Source of the DNA: Candidatus Gastranaerophilales bacterium
GTDB taxonomy: Bacteria; Cyanobacteriota; Vampirovibrionia; Gastranaerophilales; Gastranaerophilaceae
Assembly: GCA_944324205.1 (NCBI GenBank)
Contig: CALUVK010000036.1
Coordinates: 1 to 12,113, forward strand
Direction of reading: 5' to 3'
DNA length: 12,113 nt
The notes under the pieces: model-generated
What the model was told of the DNA's origin: nothing
The model's database searches: none
The model's input: only the letters and a program-made list of their open reading frames with translations
Program-made: the position numbers and the translations under genes
Shown here: positions 5,998 through 12,113 of the stretch, in pieces
How the letters are laid out: the number at the start of each line of letters is the position of its first letter
Position numbering within the stretch: the stretch's first letter is position 1

Positions 5998-8610
5998 ATG
6001 ACAAAGATTGCGGTAAATTTACCTGTTAATAATTCAGTATTACAAAATCAGGGAAATGTGTCAAATCATAGTCATATAACGCCTCAATCTTCCAAAATTA
6101 GTCTTGATGAATATTTCAGACGTGAAAAACGTAAAAATAACGGTTTAATAGAAAAATTTTATAATAAAATTAAAAATCTTACAGGTTTAGGAGTTGGCTC
6201 TAAAAAAGTCGAAAAAGTCGTTGCTGATGCCAAAACAGGCAAAGCCAGCCCAAAAGAAGTTTTAGATATAACGCATAAATATCATACATCGCAGGAAAAT
6301 TCAGCACAGTTATTTGGTGATGCAGCATCTGTAACAGCCGGTGGTATTACTTATTTTGTACTTAGGCGTAAAATAAAAATGCTTAATTCTGCTGCTGTTC
6401 TTAATAAAAGTATAACTAAATTAACTGAAAAAATTGGTATTCCTAATAAGTTATCGGAAACATTTATAAATTTAGGCAAGTCTAATAAAAAACTTATGGG
6501 ATTGGTATTAGGTACATCTGCCCTAATTGCAGGAAGTACAAAATTTTGGCTCTTAAAATTTAATAGAGCCGGTTCTAAAGAATTTATAGTCGACGAAAAT
6601 TTATATGGTAAAAAGAAAACAAGAAACTCTTATCAGAAATATCTTGCAAAGCAAGAAAAGAAAAAATTGAAAAAGGAACGAATAAAAACTAATTTCAAAA
6701 ATTTTGCATCCGGCATGATTAACGGGTTGATGTTCCCGGCTTTTGCACTTGGCGGTATAATTGGCGCTCCTCTTTATCTTGTTGGAAACAGTTTGAACAG
6801 ATATTTTGTTGCTAATAAAACAGACAAAAAGAAATCTTTTGGCGGTTATATTGATAATCTAAAAACCGATGGAGTTATAATTGGTGCGGCAACAGCCGCT
6901 GCTGCCGTACCTTTAGTCAAAAAAGGTAATTTTATAAAAGTTTTTGATGAAAACTTAAAGAAAGCAACAGATAAATTAGAAAAAGCAACTCTAAAAACTC
7001 CCGATTATGCTGGAAAATCAAGTTATGAAAATCTGCAGGATATACTATTTAGTAATAAAACAATTGATGATGTTATTTATGATTCCAAAATTTCAATTGA
7101 AGATAAGATAAAGAAATTAACCGATGAAAACATTTTTGCGGTCAAATTTAAACAAATATCAAACGATAGAACTGAATTAACAAAAGCCCTTAGAGAAAAT
7201 TGTCCGCCAAGCAGGACTTTAGACGAGGCTAAACAATATATTACAAACGCTTTGGGCAGCGGATATGAAATCAAAAAACTTTTAGGTGTCGGAACAGTTG
7301 CTGAAACTTATCTTGCAAAAAGTCCTGATGGAAAGGAAGTTTGTATAAAGATTATCAAAAATGGTATTGATGAAAACAAAATACTTAAAGACAAAGAAAA
7401 ATTTATCAACATGGTTAAAAATTCAAAAGATTATACTGAAGACGAAAAGGACTTTTTATTGAAAAATATTGAAGATTTAGCAAGCGGTATTTCTAAAGAA
7501 ATTGACCTTAAAAATGAACTAGAAGCTGCAAATAAGCTTGTACCTTATACCAAAATAGCTAATGTCGTAAAACCAATTGAGGTCAAAAACGGAGTTTATG
7601 TCATGGAAAAAGCGCATGGTATAAGTCTTGAATCTCTGGTAGAACTTAATTCTGCAAAACTATACAAAGAGGCTTTGCAAGAAAATAAAAAGTCACATGT
7701 ATTTTTGAAACCCGCAAGTAACTCAAAACTCGGTCAGCTTCTCATAGGTAAAAAGACAAAAGAAGAACAAATTAAAGCTATAAACCAATATATTAAGCGT
7801 ATAGAGGCAAGGACGCCGGAATTTGGTGATATAAGCTTGAGCAAAAAAGATATTGATAATTTGATTAATGAATATATGAAGGTTTTGACAGAACAATTTG
7901 TTAAGGTTGAAAAGAACGGAAAAGCAATACATGCTGATATTCATCCGGGTAATATATTTATTGATATTAATGCTCTTAAAAAGAAAAATAAAAACAAAAT
8001 ATTTACACTCATTGATACAGGGAATGTTGTAGAACAAAATCTGGAGCAATCACTTAGAGCAGTTAATTTAACTTCTTATACCAAAAGAGCTAACGTTAAG
8101 GATTTAACGGATTATCTTCTTGAGGGAGCAAAACTTCCTCAAGGTATGACAAAGGAAGAAGCAACTAAAAAAATTTCAGAGGAGTTGAAAAAAAGTTTCT
8201 TTGATACAGAAACAAAACTTAATACGGTGACAAATGACAGTATTCTGACTCTCGGTTCTAACATAATGAGAAAATATAATATTATTCCTGGTGATACGCA
8301 GATGAATTTAAATAAAGCGAAACAATCAGCAAGTAACTCTCTTAACCATTTATTAGAATCATTGTTACGGATAAGATTAAAAGACGTTGATGGTGTAATG
8401 AGCGGCATGTCATCTTTAAGTAAAATCACAGCAGATATAACTCTTGCAAAAAGAAAGTTTAACGCTATGATAGCCAAGCAAGAAAAAGATAATTTAAAAA
8501 TTCTTCCTCTGCAGGAAAAAATTAAGCAGAAGAATAATCCGAATAACCTCCCTAAAAACAGTGAAGATTATTTGATCTATAAGTTAAAGCAATTAATTTT
8601 AGATGTATAG
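5998..8610 (+). CDS. Divergent ABC1/UbiB-type atypical kinase with N-terminal membrane domain
   Basis: An 870-residue protein. Residues 1-35 are an Asn/Ser-rich tail. About 109-122, 166-186, 236-266 and 291-307 are hydrophobic, glycine/alanine-rich membrane-like segments split by a very basic stretch (205-232). The kinase-like part runs from about 378 to 690. KFKQISNDR (383-391) aligns with the ABC1 KxGQ region but lacks its glycine. The nucleotide loop is GVGTVAE (430-436) instead of the alanine-rich AxAS loop. Then come K451 in 'VCIKI', ExD at E501/D503, 'YVMEKAHGISL' (534-544), catalytic HADIHPGN (645-652) and D673 in 'DTG', replacing DFG. A charged insertion (about 550-640) splits the lobes, and the C-terminal 190 residues are helical with no terminal membrane pair. 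ABC1/COQ8 proteins use ATP in lipid or quinone metabolism; the role here is unknown. Monocistronic. Confidence 0.85.
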   Translation: MTKIAVNLPVNNSVLQNQGNVSNHSHITPQSSKISLDEYFRREKRKNNGLIEKFYNKIKNLTGLGVGSKKVEKVVADAKTGKASPKEVLDITHKYHTSQENSAQLFGDAASVTAGGITYFVLRRKIKMLNSAAVLNKSITKLTEKIGIPNKLSETFINLGKSNKKLMGLVLGTSALIAGSTKFWLLKFNRAGSKEFIVDENLYGKKKTRNSYQKYLAKQEKKKLKKERIKTNFKNFASGMINGLMFPAFALGGIIGAPLYLVGNSLNRYFVANKTDKKKSFGGYIDNLKTDGVIIGAATAAAAVPLVKKGNFIKVFDENLKKATDKLEKATLKTPDYAGKSSYENLQDILFSNKTIDDVIYDSKISIEDKIKKLTDENIFAVKFKQISNDRTELTKALRENCPPSRTLDEAKQYITNALGSGYEIKKLLGVGTVAETYLAKSPDGKEVCIKIIKNGIDENKILKDKEKFINMVKNSKDYTEDEKDFLLKNIEDLASGISKEIDLKNELEAANKLVPYTKIANVVKPIEVKNGVYVMEKAHGISLESLVELNSAKLYKEALQENKKSHVFLKPASNSKLGQLLIGKKTKEEQIKAINQYIKRIEARTPEFGDISLSKKDIDNLINEYMKVLTEQFVKVEKNGKAIHADIHPGNIFIDINALKKKNKNKIFTLIDTGNVVEQNLEQSLRAVNLTSYTKRANVKDLTDYLLEGAKLPQGMTKEEATKKISEELKKSFFDTETKLNTVTNDSILTLGSNIMRKYNIIPGDTQMNLNKAKQSASNSLNHLLESLLRIRLKDVDGVMSGMSSLSKITADITLAKRKFNAMIAKQEKDNLKILPLQEKIKQKNNPNNLPKNSEDYLIYKLKQLILDV

Positions 8611-8660
8611 TTATAAAAAAAAAGAAATAGTTTATATATTTCTGTAAACAATTTTTATAG

Positions 8661-8700
8661 TTGAAAAAAATAAAGTTTTATAATAGTATTTTTCTATAAT
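8661..8700 (+). promoter_or_regulatory. Promoter region of the guanidine riboswitch-gdx unit
   Basis: Two solutions are visible. One is TTGAAA (8661-8666) with a 17-bp spacer and TAGTAT (8684-8689). The other is a perfect TATAAT (8695-8700) without a clear -35. Both place the start at about 8696-8707, just before the aptamer. Confidence 0.5.
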
Positions 8701-8716
8701 TTAATAATAAATGTTT

Positions 8717-8798
8717 TCTAGGGTTCCGCAGATTTATGCTGGTCTGGACCGAGAGAAAATTCACAATATGTGAACACGGAAGGATAAAAACCTGGGAG
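8717..8798 (+). ncRNA. Guanidine-I (ykkC) riboswitch aptamer
   Basis: The conserved core is present in order: CTAGGGTTCCG (8718-8728), GGTCTGGACCGAGAGAAAA (8741-8759), a variable hairpin TTCAC/GTGAA (8760-8774), then CACGGAAGGATAAAA (8775-8789) and CCTGGGAG (8791-8798). This matches the ykkC subtype 1 consensus nearly base for base. P1 is formed by 8718-8722 with 8791-8795. The same 3' strand is the left arm of the terminator at 8787-8821, so guanidinium binding should block termination and switch the downstream exporter on. Confidence 0.95.
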
Positions 8799-8821
8799 GA
8801 TAATATATCTCCCGGGTTTTT
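8787..8821 (+). terminator. Riboswitch expression-platform terminator
   Basis: CCTGGGAG (8791-8798) pairs with CTCCCGGG (8809-8816) with one G-U pair. The stem is extended by AAAA/TTTT and ends in a T-run (8817-8821). It competes with aptamer stem P1 for 8791-8795. It lies 25 bp before the gdx start codon. Confidence 0.9.
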
Positions 8822-8845
8822 GTATACAGGAAGAAAGGAGAAATT

Positions 8846-9163
8846 ATGCATTGGATTTATTTATTCATTGCCGGAATGTTTGAAATCAGCTGGGCTGTAG
8901 GACTTAAGTTTACGCATGGATTTACTCACATTATTCCGTCAATACTTACAGTAATAGGAATGATTGCCAGCTTTTATTTTCTTGCACTTGCACTAAAACA
9001 TCTTCCTTTAGGTACTGCATACGCAATTTGGACAGGTATTGGAACTATAGGTACGGTAGTATTTGGGATTATACTATTTAAGGAGCCTGTTACTGTAATG
9101 AGGCTGGTTTGCATTGCATTAATTATAAGCGGCATTACAGGTTTAAAGTTATTAACACATTAA
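8846..9163 (+). CDS. gdx: Gdx-type SMR guanidinium exporter
   Basis: A 105-residue small multidrug resistance protein with four membrane helices (about 2-20, 29-49, 57-77, 84-103), which works as a dual-topology homodimer in the inner membrane. The central proton/substrate glutamate is E13. W16, S42, Y59 and W62 occupy the positions of the guanidinium-site residues of Gdx-Clo, and 'AIWTGIGTIGT' (60-70) is typical of the SugE/Gdx subtype rather than EmrE-like Qac transporters. It therefore most likely exchanges guanidinium for protons. The upstream guanidine-I riboswitch supports this independently. The ribosome binding site AAGGAG (8835-8840) is 5 nt from the ATG. It is a single-gene unit; homologs sometimes occur as paired heterodimers, but no partner is present. 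Confidence 0.95.
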   Translation: MHWIYLFIAGMFEISWAVGLKFTHGFTHIIPSILTVIGMIASFYFLALALKHLPLGTAYAIWTGIGTIGTVVFGIILFKEPVTVMRLVCIALIISGITGLKLLTH

Positions 9164-9181
9164 GACAAAATAAAATATCAA

Positions 9182-9210
9182 TTGAAATCCTGATAAATTT
9201 AAACTAAAAT
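9182..9210 (+). promoter_or_regulatory. Promoter giving a leaderless transcript of the 9217 gene
   Basis: TTGAAA (9182-9187), a 17-bp spacer and TAAAAT (9205-9210). The ATG is 6 nt after the -10 box, so the predicted start site is the A of the start codon. No Shine-Dalgarno sequence is present. Confidence 0.55.
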
Positions 9211-9216
9211 ATATGT

Positions 9217-9984
9217 ATGAAAAGAATAGCTGTAGTATTTATTTTATTGGTTTTATTAGGTTTGCCTGCACTATCGGAGGAATTTGATATCAAAGATGTT
9301 AAGGGCCTTAAAAAGGTAAATAGCGAGATTACCCAAACAGGAGATGTCAAAGAAACCTATAAGTTGCAAGGTCAGATTGAATATGACGATAATCCGGTTG
9401 AGACAATTTATCTTGATGATGATATCGATAAGCCGCAGATTAATATTCCAAAACGAACGCTTGCTTTGCCGGTAAGCTTTTTGGATATAAAAACAAATAC
9501 AGACAGCCCGAGAAGCGCTCTTGCAAGAGCTTCTGTAAGCAGAAACAATCTAAAAGACATACTTCCGCTAAGCGGCAACCTCTCAGAGCAATTTCGCGGT
9601 ATAACATACGGAACCCTCTGGGGTGAAGAACTCTCTCTTTCGCAGATGGAATCTTCAACTGGAGTTTTTTTGAGGTATGATGCCCCAAAATTTTTTTCTC
9701 TTGATACAACATTTAAACAATCCGCATCTCAGGATATCGGTACTAATTACGGAACTGTCAGGGTTACTCCGGAATGGCACATTACAGATAAGTTAACTTT
9801 AAAAGATTCATTCACCAATTATGTTGCAGCGCCTAAAAATAAGAATGAAATAACTATTGTGTACACTCCTGCATTAAAAAAATATGCGGAATCTTTAAAA
9901 TTTGAACTCGGTGTTGCTCAGTCTTATTACACAAATGGAAGACAAAGTTCTGCTGTTAGTTTTTCAACAGGTTTTAAGTTGTAA
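9217..9984 (+). CDS. Secreted beta-rich protein of unknown function
   Basis: Function not recognised. The 255 residues begin with a clear signal peptide: 'MKR', a hydrophobic core (4-17) and 'ALS' before E21 as the likely cleavage site. The mature protein has an acidic, low-structure N-terminal part (21-80). From about 125 to the end there are repeated amphipathic strands separated by turns ('TGVFLRYDAP', 'YGTVRVTPEWHI', 'EITIVYTPAL', 'AVSFSTGFKL'), as in outer-membrane barrels or periplasmic beta-sheets. The last residue is leucine, not the classical phenylalanine, so an outer-membrane barrel is only a possibility. The gene lacks a Shine-Dalgarno sequence and has a -10 box 6 nt before the ATG. 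It is followed closely by the DivIC-like gene, whose promoter overlaps its stop codon. Confidence 0.75.
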   Translation: MKRIAVVFILLVLLGLPALSEEFDIKDVKGLKKVNSEITQTGDVKETYKLQGQIEYDDNPVETIYLDDDIDKPQINIPKRTLALPVSFLDIKTNTDSPRSALARASVSRNNLKDILPLSGNLSEQFRGITYGTLWGEELSLSQMESSTGVFLRYDAPKFFSLDTTFKQSASQDIGTNYGTVRVTPEWHITDKLTLKDSFTNYVAAPKNKNEITIVYTPALKKYAESLKFELGVAQSYYTNGRQSSAVSFSTGFKL

Positions 9985-10007
9985 TTAGGGAAAAATTTTT
10001 ATATAAT
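9979..10007 (+). promoter_or_regulatory. Promoter giving a leaderless transcript of the DivIC-like gene
   Basis: TTGTAA (9979-9984, containing the stop codon of the upstream gene), a 17-bp spacer and a perfect TATAAT (10002-10007). The ATG at 10014 is at the predicted start site. AGGG at 9987-9990 is too far upstream to act as a ribosome binding site. Confidence 0.6.
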
Positions 10008-10013
10008 TAGCAT

Positions 10014-10457
10014 ATGATGACAGATTATAGACGCAATGAAAGAAGACCAAAAAAAGTTGTAAATAAAGTTCGTGCTAAAAACGAAAAAAAATCTGCAGAA
10101 AAAATGGCTAAATCGTCAACATCAAACGGATTTTATTATTCTTTTTTAACTGTAATTTTAATGCTTTGTTTAGTTCAAATAACTGTTAGTGCAGTTTTAA
10201 ATATATCAAAAATAGTTTCGTATAAAGCAAAAATTATACAAATTACAAAAACACGCGATGCAGCACAGGCATTAAATGAACAATTACAGGATAATATTAA
10301 AAATTTCTCTAACATTACAGGGCTTGAAGCTATTGCAAGAAATAATCTTAAAATGTCCGGCGAAGATGAAGTTTTGGTTATAATTAATACTCCAAAAGAA
10401 GAAGAGAAAGAAGAAAATGATAAAATAAAAATAATCGGATTGCGCAAACATGATTAA
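10014..10457 (+). CDS. DivIC/FtsB/FtsL-like septum protein
   Basis: 147 residues with the plan of the DivIC/FtsB septum-initiator family: a very basic cytoplasmic tail (1-38), one membrane helix (about 40-63), a coiled coil (about 65-97), and then 'LEAIARNNLKMSGEDEVLVII' (104-124), which matches the family's 'AR..L.m...gE..v' end. Such proteins form the FtsB-FtsL (DivIC-FtsL) complex that activates septal peptidoglycan synthesis. The acidic C-terminal extension (128-147) is not typical. Sequence alone does not separate FtsB from FtsL, so no symbol is given. The first ATG (10014) coincides with the predicted transcription start; a second ATG follows directly at 10017. It overlaps the TPR gene by 8 bp. 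Confidence 0.8.
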   Translation: MMTDYRRNERRPKKVVNKVRAKNEKKSAEKMAKSSTSNGFYYSFLTVILMLCLVQITVSAVLNISKIVSYKAKIIQITKTRDAAQALNEQLQDNIKNFSNITGLEAIARNNLKMSGEDEVLVIINTPKEEEKEENDKIKIIGLRKHD

Positions 10458-11487
10458 AGAGTTATTACAAGAAGGCTTTGCATTAAAACGCAAAGGATAT
10501 TATAAACACGCAATAGAAGTTTTTTATAAGGCATTAGAGAAGGATAATTCAAGTACTGAACTGCTTTTGGAAATTGCAGATTTGTATTATCTTATGCATA
10601 ATGAAGAAAAAGCGCTCAGTTATATTGAACTAATATTAAACAAAGAGCCGGAACATATTGCTTCTCTCAAACTTTTAAAACAGATATTTGTTGATAAAAA
10701 TGCCTGGGCAGAGGCAGAACAAACTGCAAAAAATATTTACTGCATATCACATAATATTAATGATTTGATAGAGATTTTTAAACTTTTAAATAAACAAGGA
10801 AAATATGATGAGATTTTTGAATATAATGTCGATACTCCAAATGAAATAATTTATTTAGAACAAGCTCAAGCAAAATTTAATCAAAAAGATTTTGATGCAT
10901 CAGAAGTTCTTCTGAATAAAGCTATAAAACTAAATCCAAATTTTCAAAAAGCTCTTTTACTTTTGGGCAAAATCTTTTATGCACAAAATAAAAAAGATTG
11001 TTGTGTCCAAATTATGCAAAAACTTATTCCAGATGAAAAAAATGCAGAGTTATTAAATTTTACAGGTCTAATAAATACTTATTTAGAAAAATATAAAGAA
11101 GCCAAAAAAAATTTTTTAGATGCTATAAAGTTGGATAACTATTGTCCTATATATTATTTTAATCTGGCAAATGTTTATTTAAAACAAGGAAACAATTTAT
11201 CTGCAAAAAAATATTATAATCTTGCAATTTCATTGGAGCCAGAGAATCCAAATTATCATTTTGCATTAGCTAACTTATATTATTCAGAAGGACATTATAA
11301 AAAAGCACTGGAAGAATTAGATGACAAACTTTTTGAAGCACAAATTTTAAAAGTTATTATTCTTTATAACACAGGATATCTGGCACTGGCGAAAAAAGAA
11401 CTGGATGTTTTACTAAAAGAACATACTGATAATAAAATTATTCAAGAATACAAAATATTAATATATAAAGAATTAGGGCTTAATTAA
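10450..11487 (+). CDS. Tetratricopeptide-repeat protein
   Basis: 345 residues made almost wholly of TPR-like helical pairs: about 3-34, 35-68, 134-167, 168-195, 200-233, 234-267, 268-291 and 296-325. Typical positions are visible, as in 'YYKHAIEVFYKALE', 'YKEAKKNFLDAIKLD' and 'NLSAKKYYNLAISLEPENP'. The stretch 85-130 is less regular. There is no signal peptide or membrane segment, so a cytoplasmic protein-protein scaffold is likely. No Shine-Dalgarno sequence is visible; the 8-bp overlap with the DivIC-like gene suggests coupled translation and perhaps a shared division or envelope role. Codon use is extremely A/T-rich. The stop codon overlaps the convergent Mini-III stop within TTAATTAA. Binding partner unknown. 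Confidence 0.88.
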   Translation: MIKELLQEGFALKRKGYYKHAIEVFYKALEKDNSSTELLLEIADLYYLMHNEEKALSYIELILNKEPEHIASLKLLKQIFVDKNAWAEAEQTAKNIYCISHNINDLIEIFKLLNKQGKYDEIFEYNVDTPNEIIYLEQAQAKFNQKDFDASEVLLNKAIKLNPNFQKALLLLGKIFYAQNKKDCCVQIMQKLIPDEKNAELLNFTGLINTYLEKYKEAKKNFLDAIKLDNYCPIYYFNLANVYLKQGNNLSAKKYYNLAISLEPENPNYHFALANLYYSEGHYKKALEELDDKLFEAQILKVIILYNTGYLALAKKELDVLLKEHTDNKIIQEYKILIYKELGLN

Positions 11488-11851
11488 AAAACGGTGTATT
11501 ACTGCATCTTTCAAAGATTTGTATTAATCTTTCTTTGTTATATAAATGCCAGAATCCTAATAATGTTTCAAAAGCTGTTGCCTGTCTATATTGTTTTTGA
11601 ATATTGCGTCTTGCTACGGGGATTGGCAAATTTCTGGCCCGCCTGACTAATTCTAATTCCTCTTCCGTTAAAATGGGAATAATTAATTCCAACATATCAT
11701 TCTGGAAAAAAGCATTAACCCTTTCTGTAGTAATATTATGTAATTTTTTTATATTTGTTGTTTTCTGAATCGTATATTCTCTAACAAAGAGTTCCCATAC
11801 GGCATCCCCTAAGTGTGCTAAATTTCTGAGTGCGATACAATTTTCATTCAT
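11480..11851 (-). CDS. mrnC: Mini-ribonuclease III (23S rRNA maturation)
   Basis: 123 residues, the usual size of Mini-III: a single RNase III catalytic domain without the dsRNA-binding domain. The signature 'LGDAVWELFVRE' (14-25) carries catalytic D16, 'KLHNITTERVNAFFQ' (36-50) is the second conserved block, and 'QATAFETLLGFWHLY' (90-104) carries catalytic E95. 'RRARN' (70-74) is also typical. The family trims the 5' and 3' ends of 23S rRNA in Firmicutes and cyanobacterial relatives, using a dimer. The usual glycine in 'RGRN' is alanine here. No Shine-Dalgarno sequence lies before the start; TAAAAT on the minus strand ends 7 nt upstream, suggesting a leaderless mRNA. The 3' end is convergent with the TPR gene and overlaps it by 8 bp. 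Confidence 0.92.
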   Translation of the reverse strand: MNENCIALRNLAHLGDAVWELFVREYTIQKTTNIKKLHNITTERVNAFFQNDMLELIIPILTEEELELVRRARNLPIPVARRNIQKQYRQATAFETLLGFWHLYNKERLIQIFERCSNTPFFN

Positions 11852-11858
11852 AGTATGA

Positions 11859-11864
11859 ATTTTA
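11859..11864 (-). promoter_or_regulatory. -10 box of mrnC, leaderless configuration
   Basis: TAAAAT on the minus strand, with 7 nt (TCATACT) before the ATG. No good -35 box is seen at 11882-11887. Confidence 0.4.
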
Positions 11865-11917
11865 ACATAAAGTAGAATAAATTTAATATAACATTGTTTT
11901 AATTTTATCTTAACCCC

Positions 11918-11945
11918 TTTACAAAAAAAATTTATTTGATAGTAT
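11918..11945 (+). promoter_or_regulatory. Probable promoter of tRNA-Asn
   Basis: TTTACA (11918-11923), a 16-bp spacer and TAGTAT (11940-11945). The predicted start is about 25 nt before the mature tRNA 5' end. AT-rich surroundings make this tentative. Confidence 0.45.
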
Positions 11946-11976
11946 AAAAAATATAAGTCAGATGAGATTTAAGTAA

Positions 11977-12048
11977 TCCTCAGTAGCTCAATGGCGGAGC
12001 AACCGGCTGTTAACCGGTAGGTTGTTGGTTCGAGTCCAACCTGGGGAG
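11977..12048 (+). tRNA. tRNA-Asn(GTT)
   Basis: A full cloverleaf can be folded. The acceptor is TCCTCAG (11977-11983) with CTGGGGA (12041-12047), with one G-U pair. The D stem is GCTC (11986-11989) with GAGC (11997-12000). The anticodon stem is ACCGG (12002-12006) with CCGGT (12014-12018), anticodon GTT at 12009-12011. The T arm is GTTGG-TTCGAGT-CCAAC (12024-12040). The discriminator is G12048. CCA is not encoded, so it must be added by the CCA-adding enzyme. Confidence 0.97.
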
Positions 12049-12064
12049 TTTTTTATTGCAAAAC

Positions 12065-12090
12065 AAAAGCCGGCTTTATGCCGGTTTTTT
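12065..12090 (+). terminator. Intrinsic terminator after tRNA-Asn
   Basis: CCGGC (12070-12074) pairs with GCCGG (12080-12084) around TTTAT. The stem is extended by a G-U pair and A/T pairs and runs into TTTTTT (12085-12090). It starts about 17 nt after the tRNA, so the tRNA is a single-gene unit. Confidence 0.85.
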
Positions 12091-12113
12091 GTTTTTAAGA
12101 ACATGTTTTAGGT

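Noticed and set aside
7723..8477. Minus-strand frames inside the ABC1-like kinase gene
   Set aside because: The plus strand encodes clear kinase motifs (HADIHPGN) here; the antisense frames are Phe/Ile-rich by-products of A/T-rich codons.
8623..8643. Terminator after the ABC1-like kinase gene
   Set aside because: The 7-bp A/T stem AGAAATA/TATTTCT has no following T-run and is probably a chance pairing in A/T-rich DNA.
8846..9163. EmrE/QacE-type multidrug exporter
   Set aside because: Site residues and the upstream guanidine-I riboswitch fit the Gdx subtype better.
1..12113. CRISPR array, insertion sequence, prophage or toxin-antitoxin genes
   Set aside because: No regularly spaced repeats, transposase, integrase or recognisable toxin-antitoxin pair was found on either strand.

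Overview
The window is an AT-rich bacterial chromosome segment with dense, mostly short transcription units. Several traits suggest a Gastranaerophilales-type (Melainabacteria/Vampirovibrionia) gut bacterium: low G+C, a Mini-III RNase (known from Firmicutes and cyanobacteria), a tRNA gene without encoded CCA, and large proteins with asparagine/serine-rich N-terminal tails, one ending in an 'NFKG' motif. This placement is an inference from style; a Firmicute-like origin for part of the window cannot be excluded by eye.

Layout. Positions 1-375 hold a GC-rich hairpin and the C-terminal-looking remnant of a beta-rich protein. A bidirectional hairpin (415-457) separates it from a minus-strand AAA+ ATPase of the Cdc48/katanin type (480-1970). 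A 390-bp divergent intergenic region with two hairpins follows, then a ROK-family sugar kinase (2362-3306) closed by a perfect 22-bp inverted repeat. Next is a three-gene operon (3507-5779) behind a strong promoter: a flavodoxin-fold iron-sulfur-type flavoprotein, an Lrp/AsnC regulator and an aminotransferase. The last two resemble the Bacillus alaR-alaT pair. A large monocistronic gene (5998-8610) encodes a divergent ABC1/UbiB-type kinase behind a membrane-embedded N-terminal half. At 8717-8821 lies a guanidine-I (ykkC) riboswitch controlling a Gdx-type guanidinium exporter (8846-9163). The right end carries a secreted beta-rich protein, a DivIC/FtsB-like division protein overlapping a TPR protein, a convergent Mini-III RNase gene, and tRNA-Asn with its terminator.

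How the genes relate. The best-understood circuit is guanidine sensing and export. The alaR-alaT-like operon probably links amino-acid sensing to alanine/pyruvate transamination, with a redox flavoprotein of unknown substrate in the same transcript. The right-hand genes are housekeeping-like (division, envelope, rRNA maturation, tRNA). Three of them appear to have promoters whose -10 box lies 6-7 nt before the ATG, implying leaderless mRNAs.

The most novel objects are the ABC1-like kinase, which has a glycine loop where the family normally has an alanine-rich loop, an altered KxGQ motif and N-terminal rather than C-terminal membrane segments, and the stand-alone AAA+ ATPase with its motif-bearing N-terminal tail. 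No mobile element, CRISPR array or defence system was seen.
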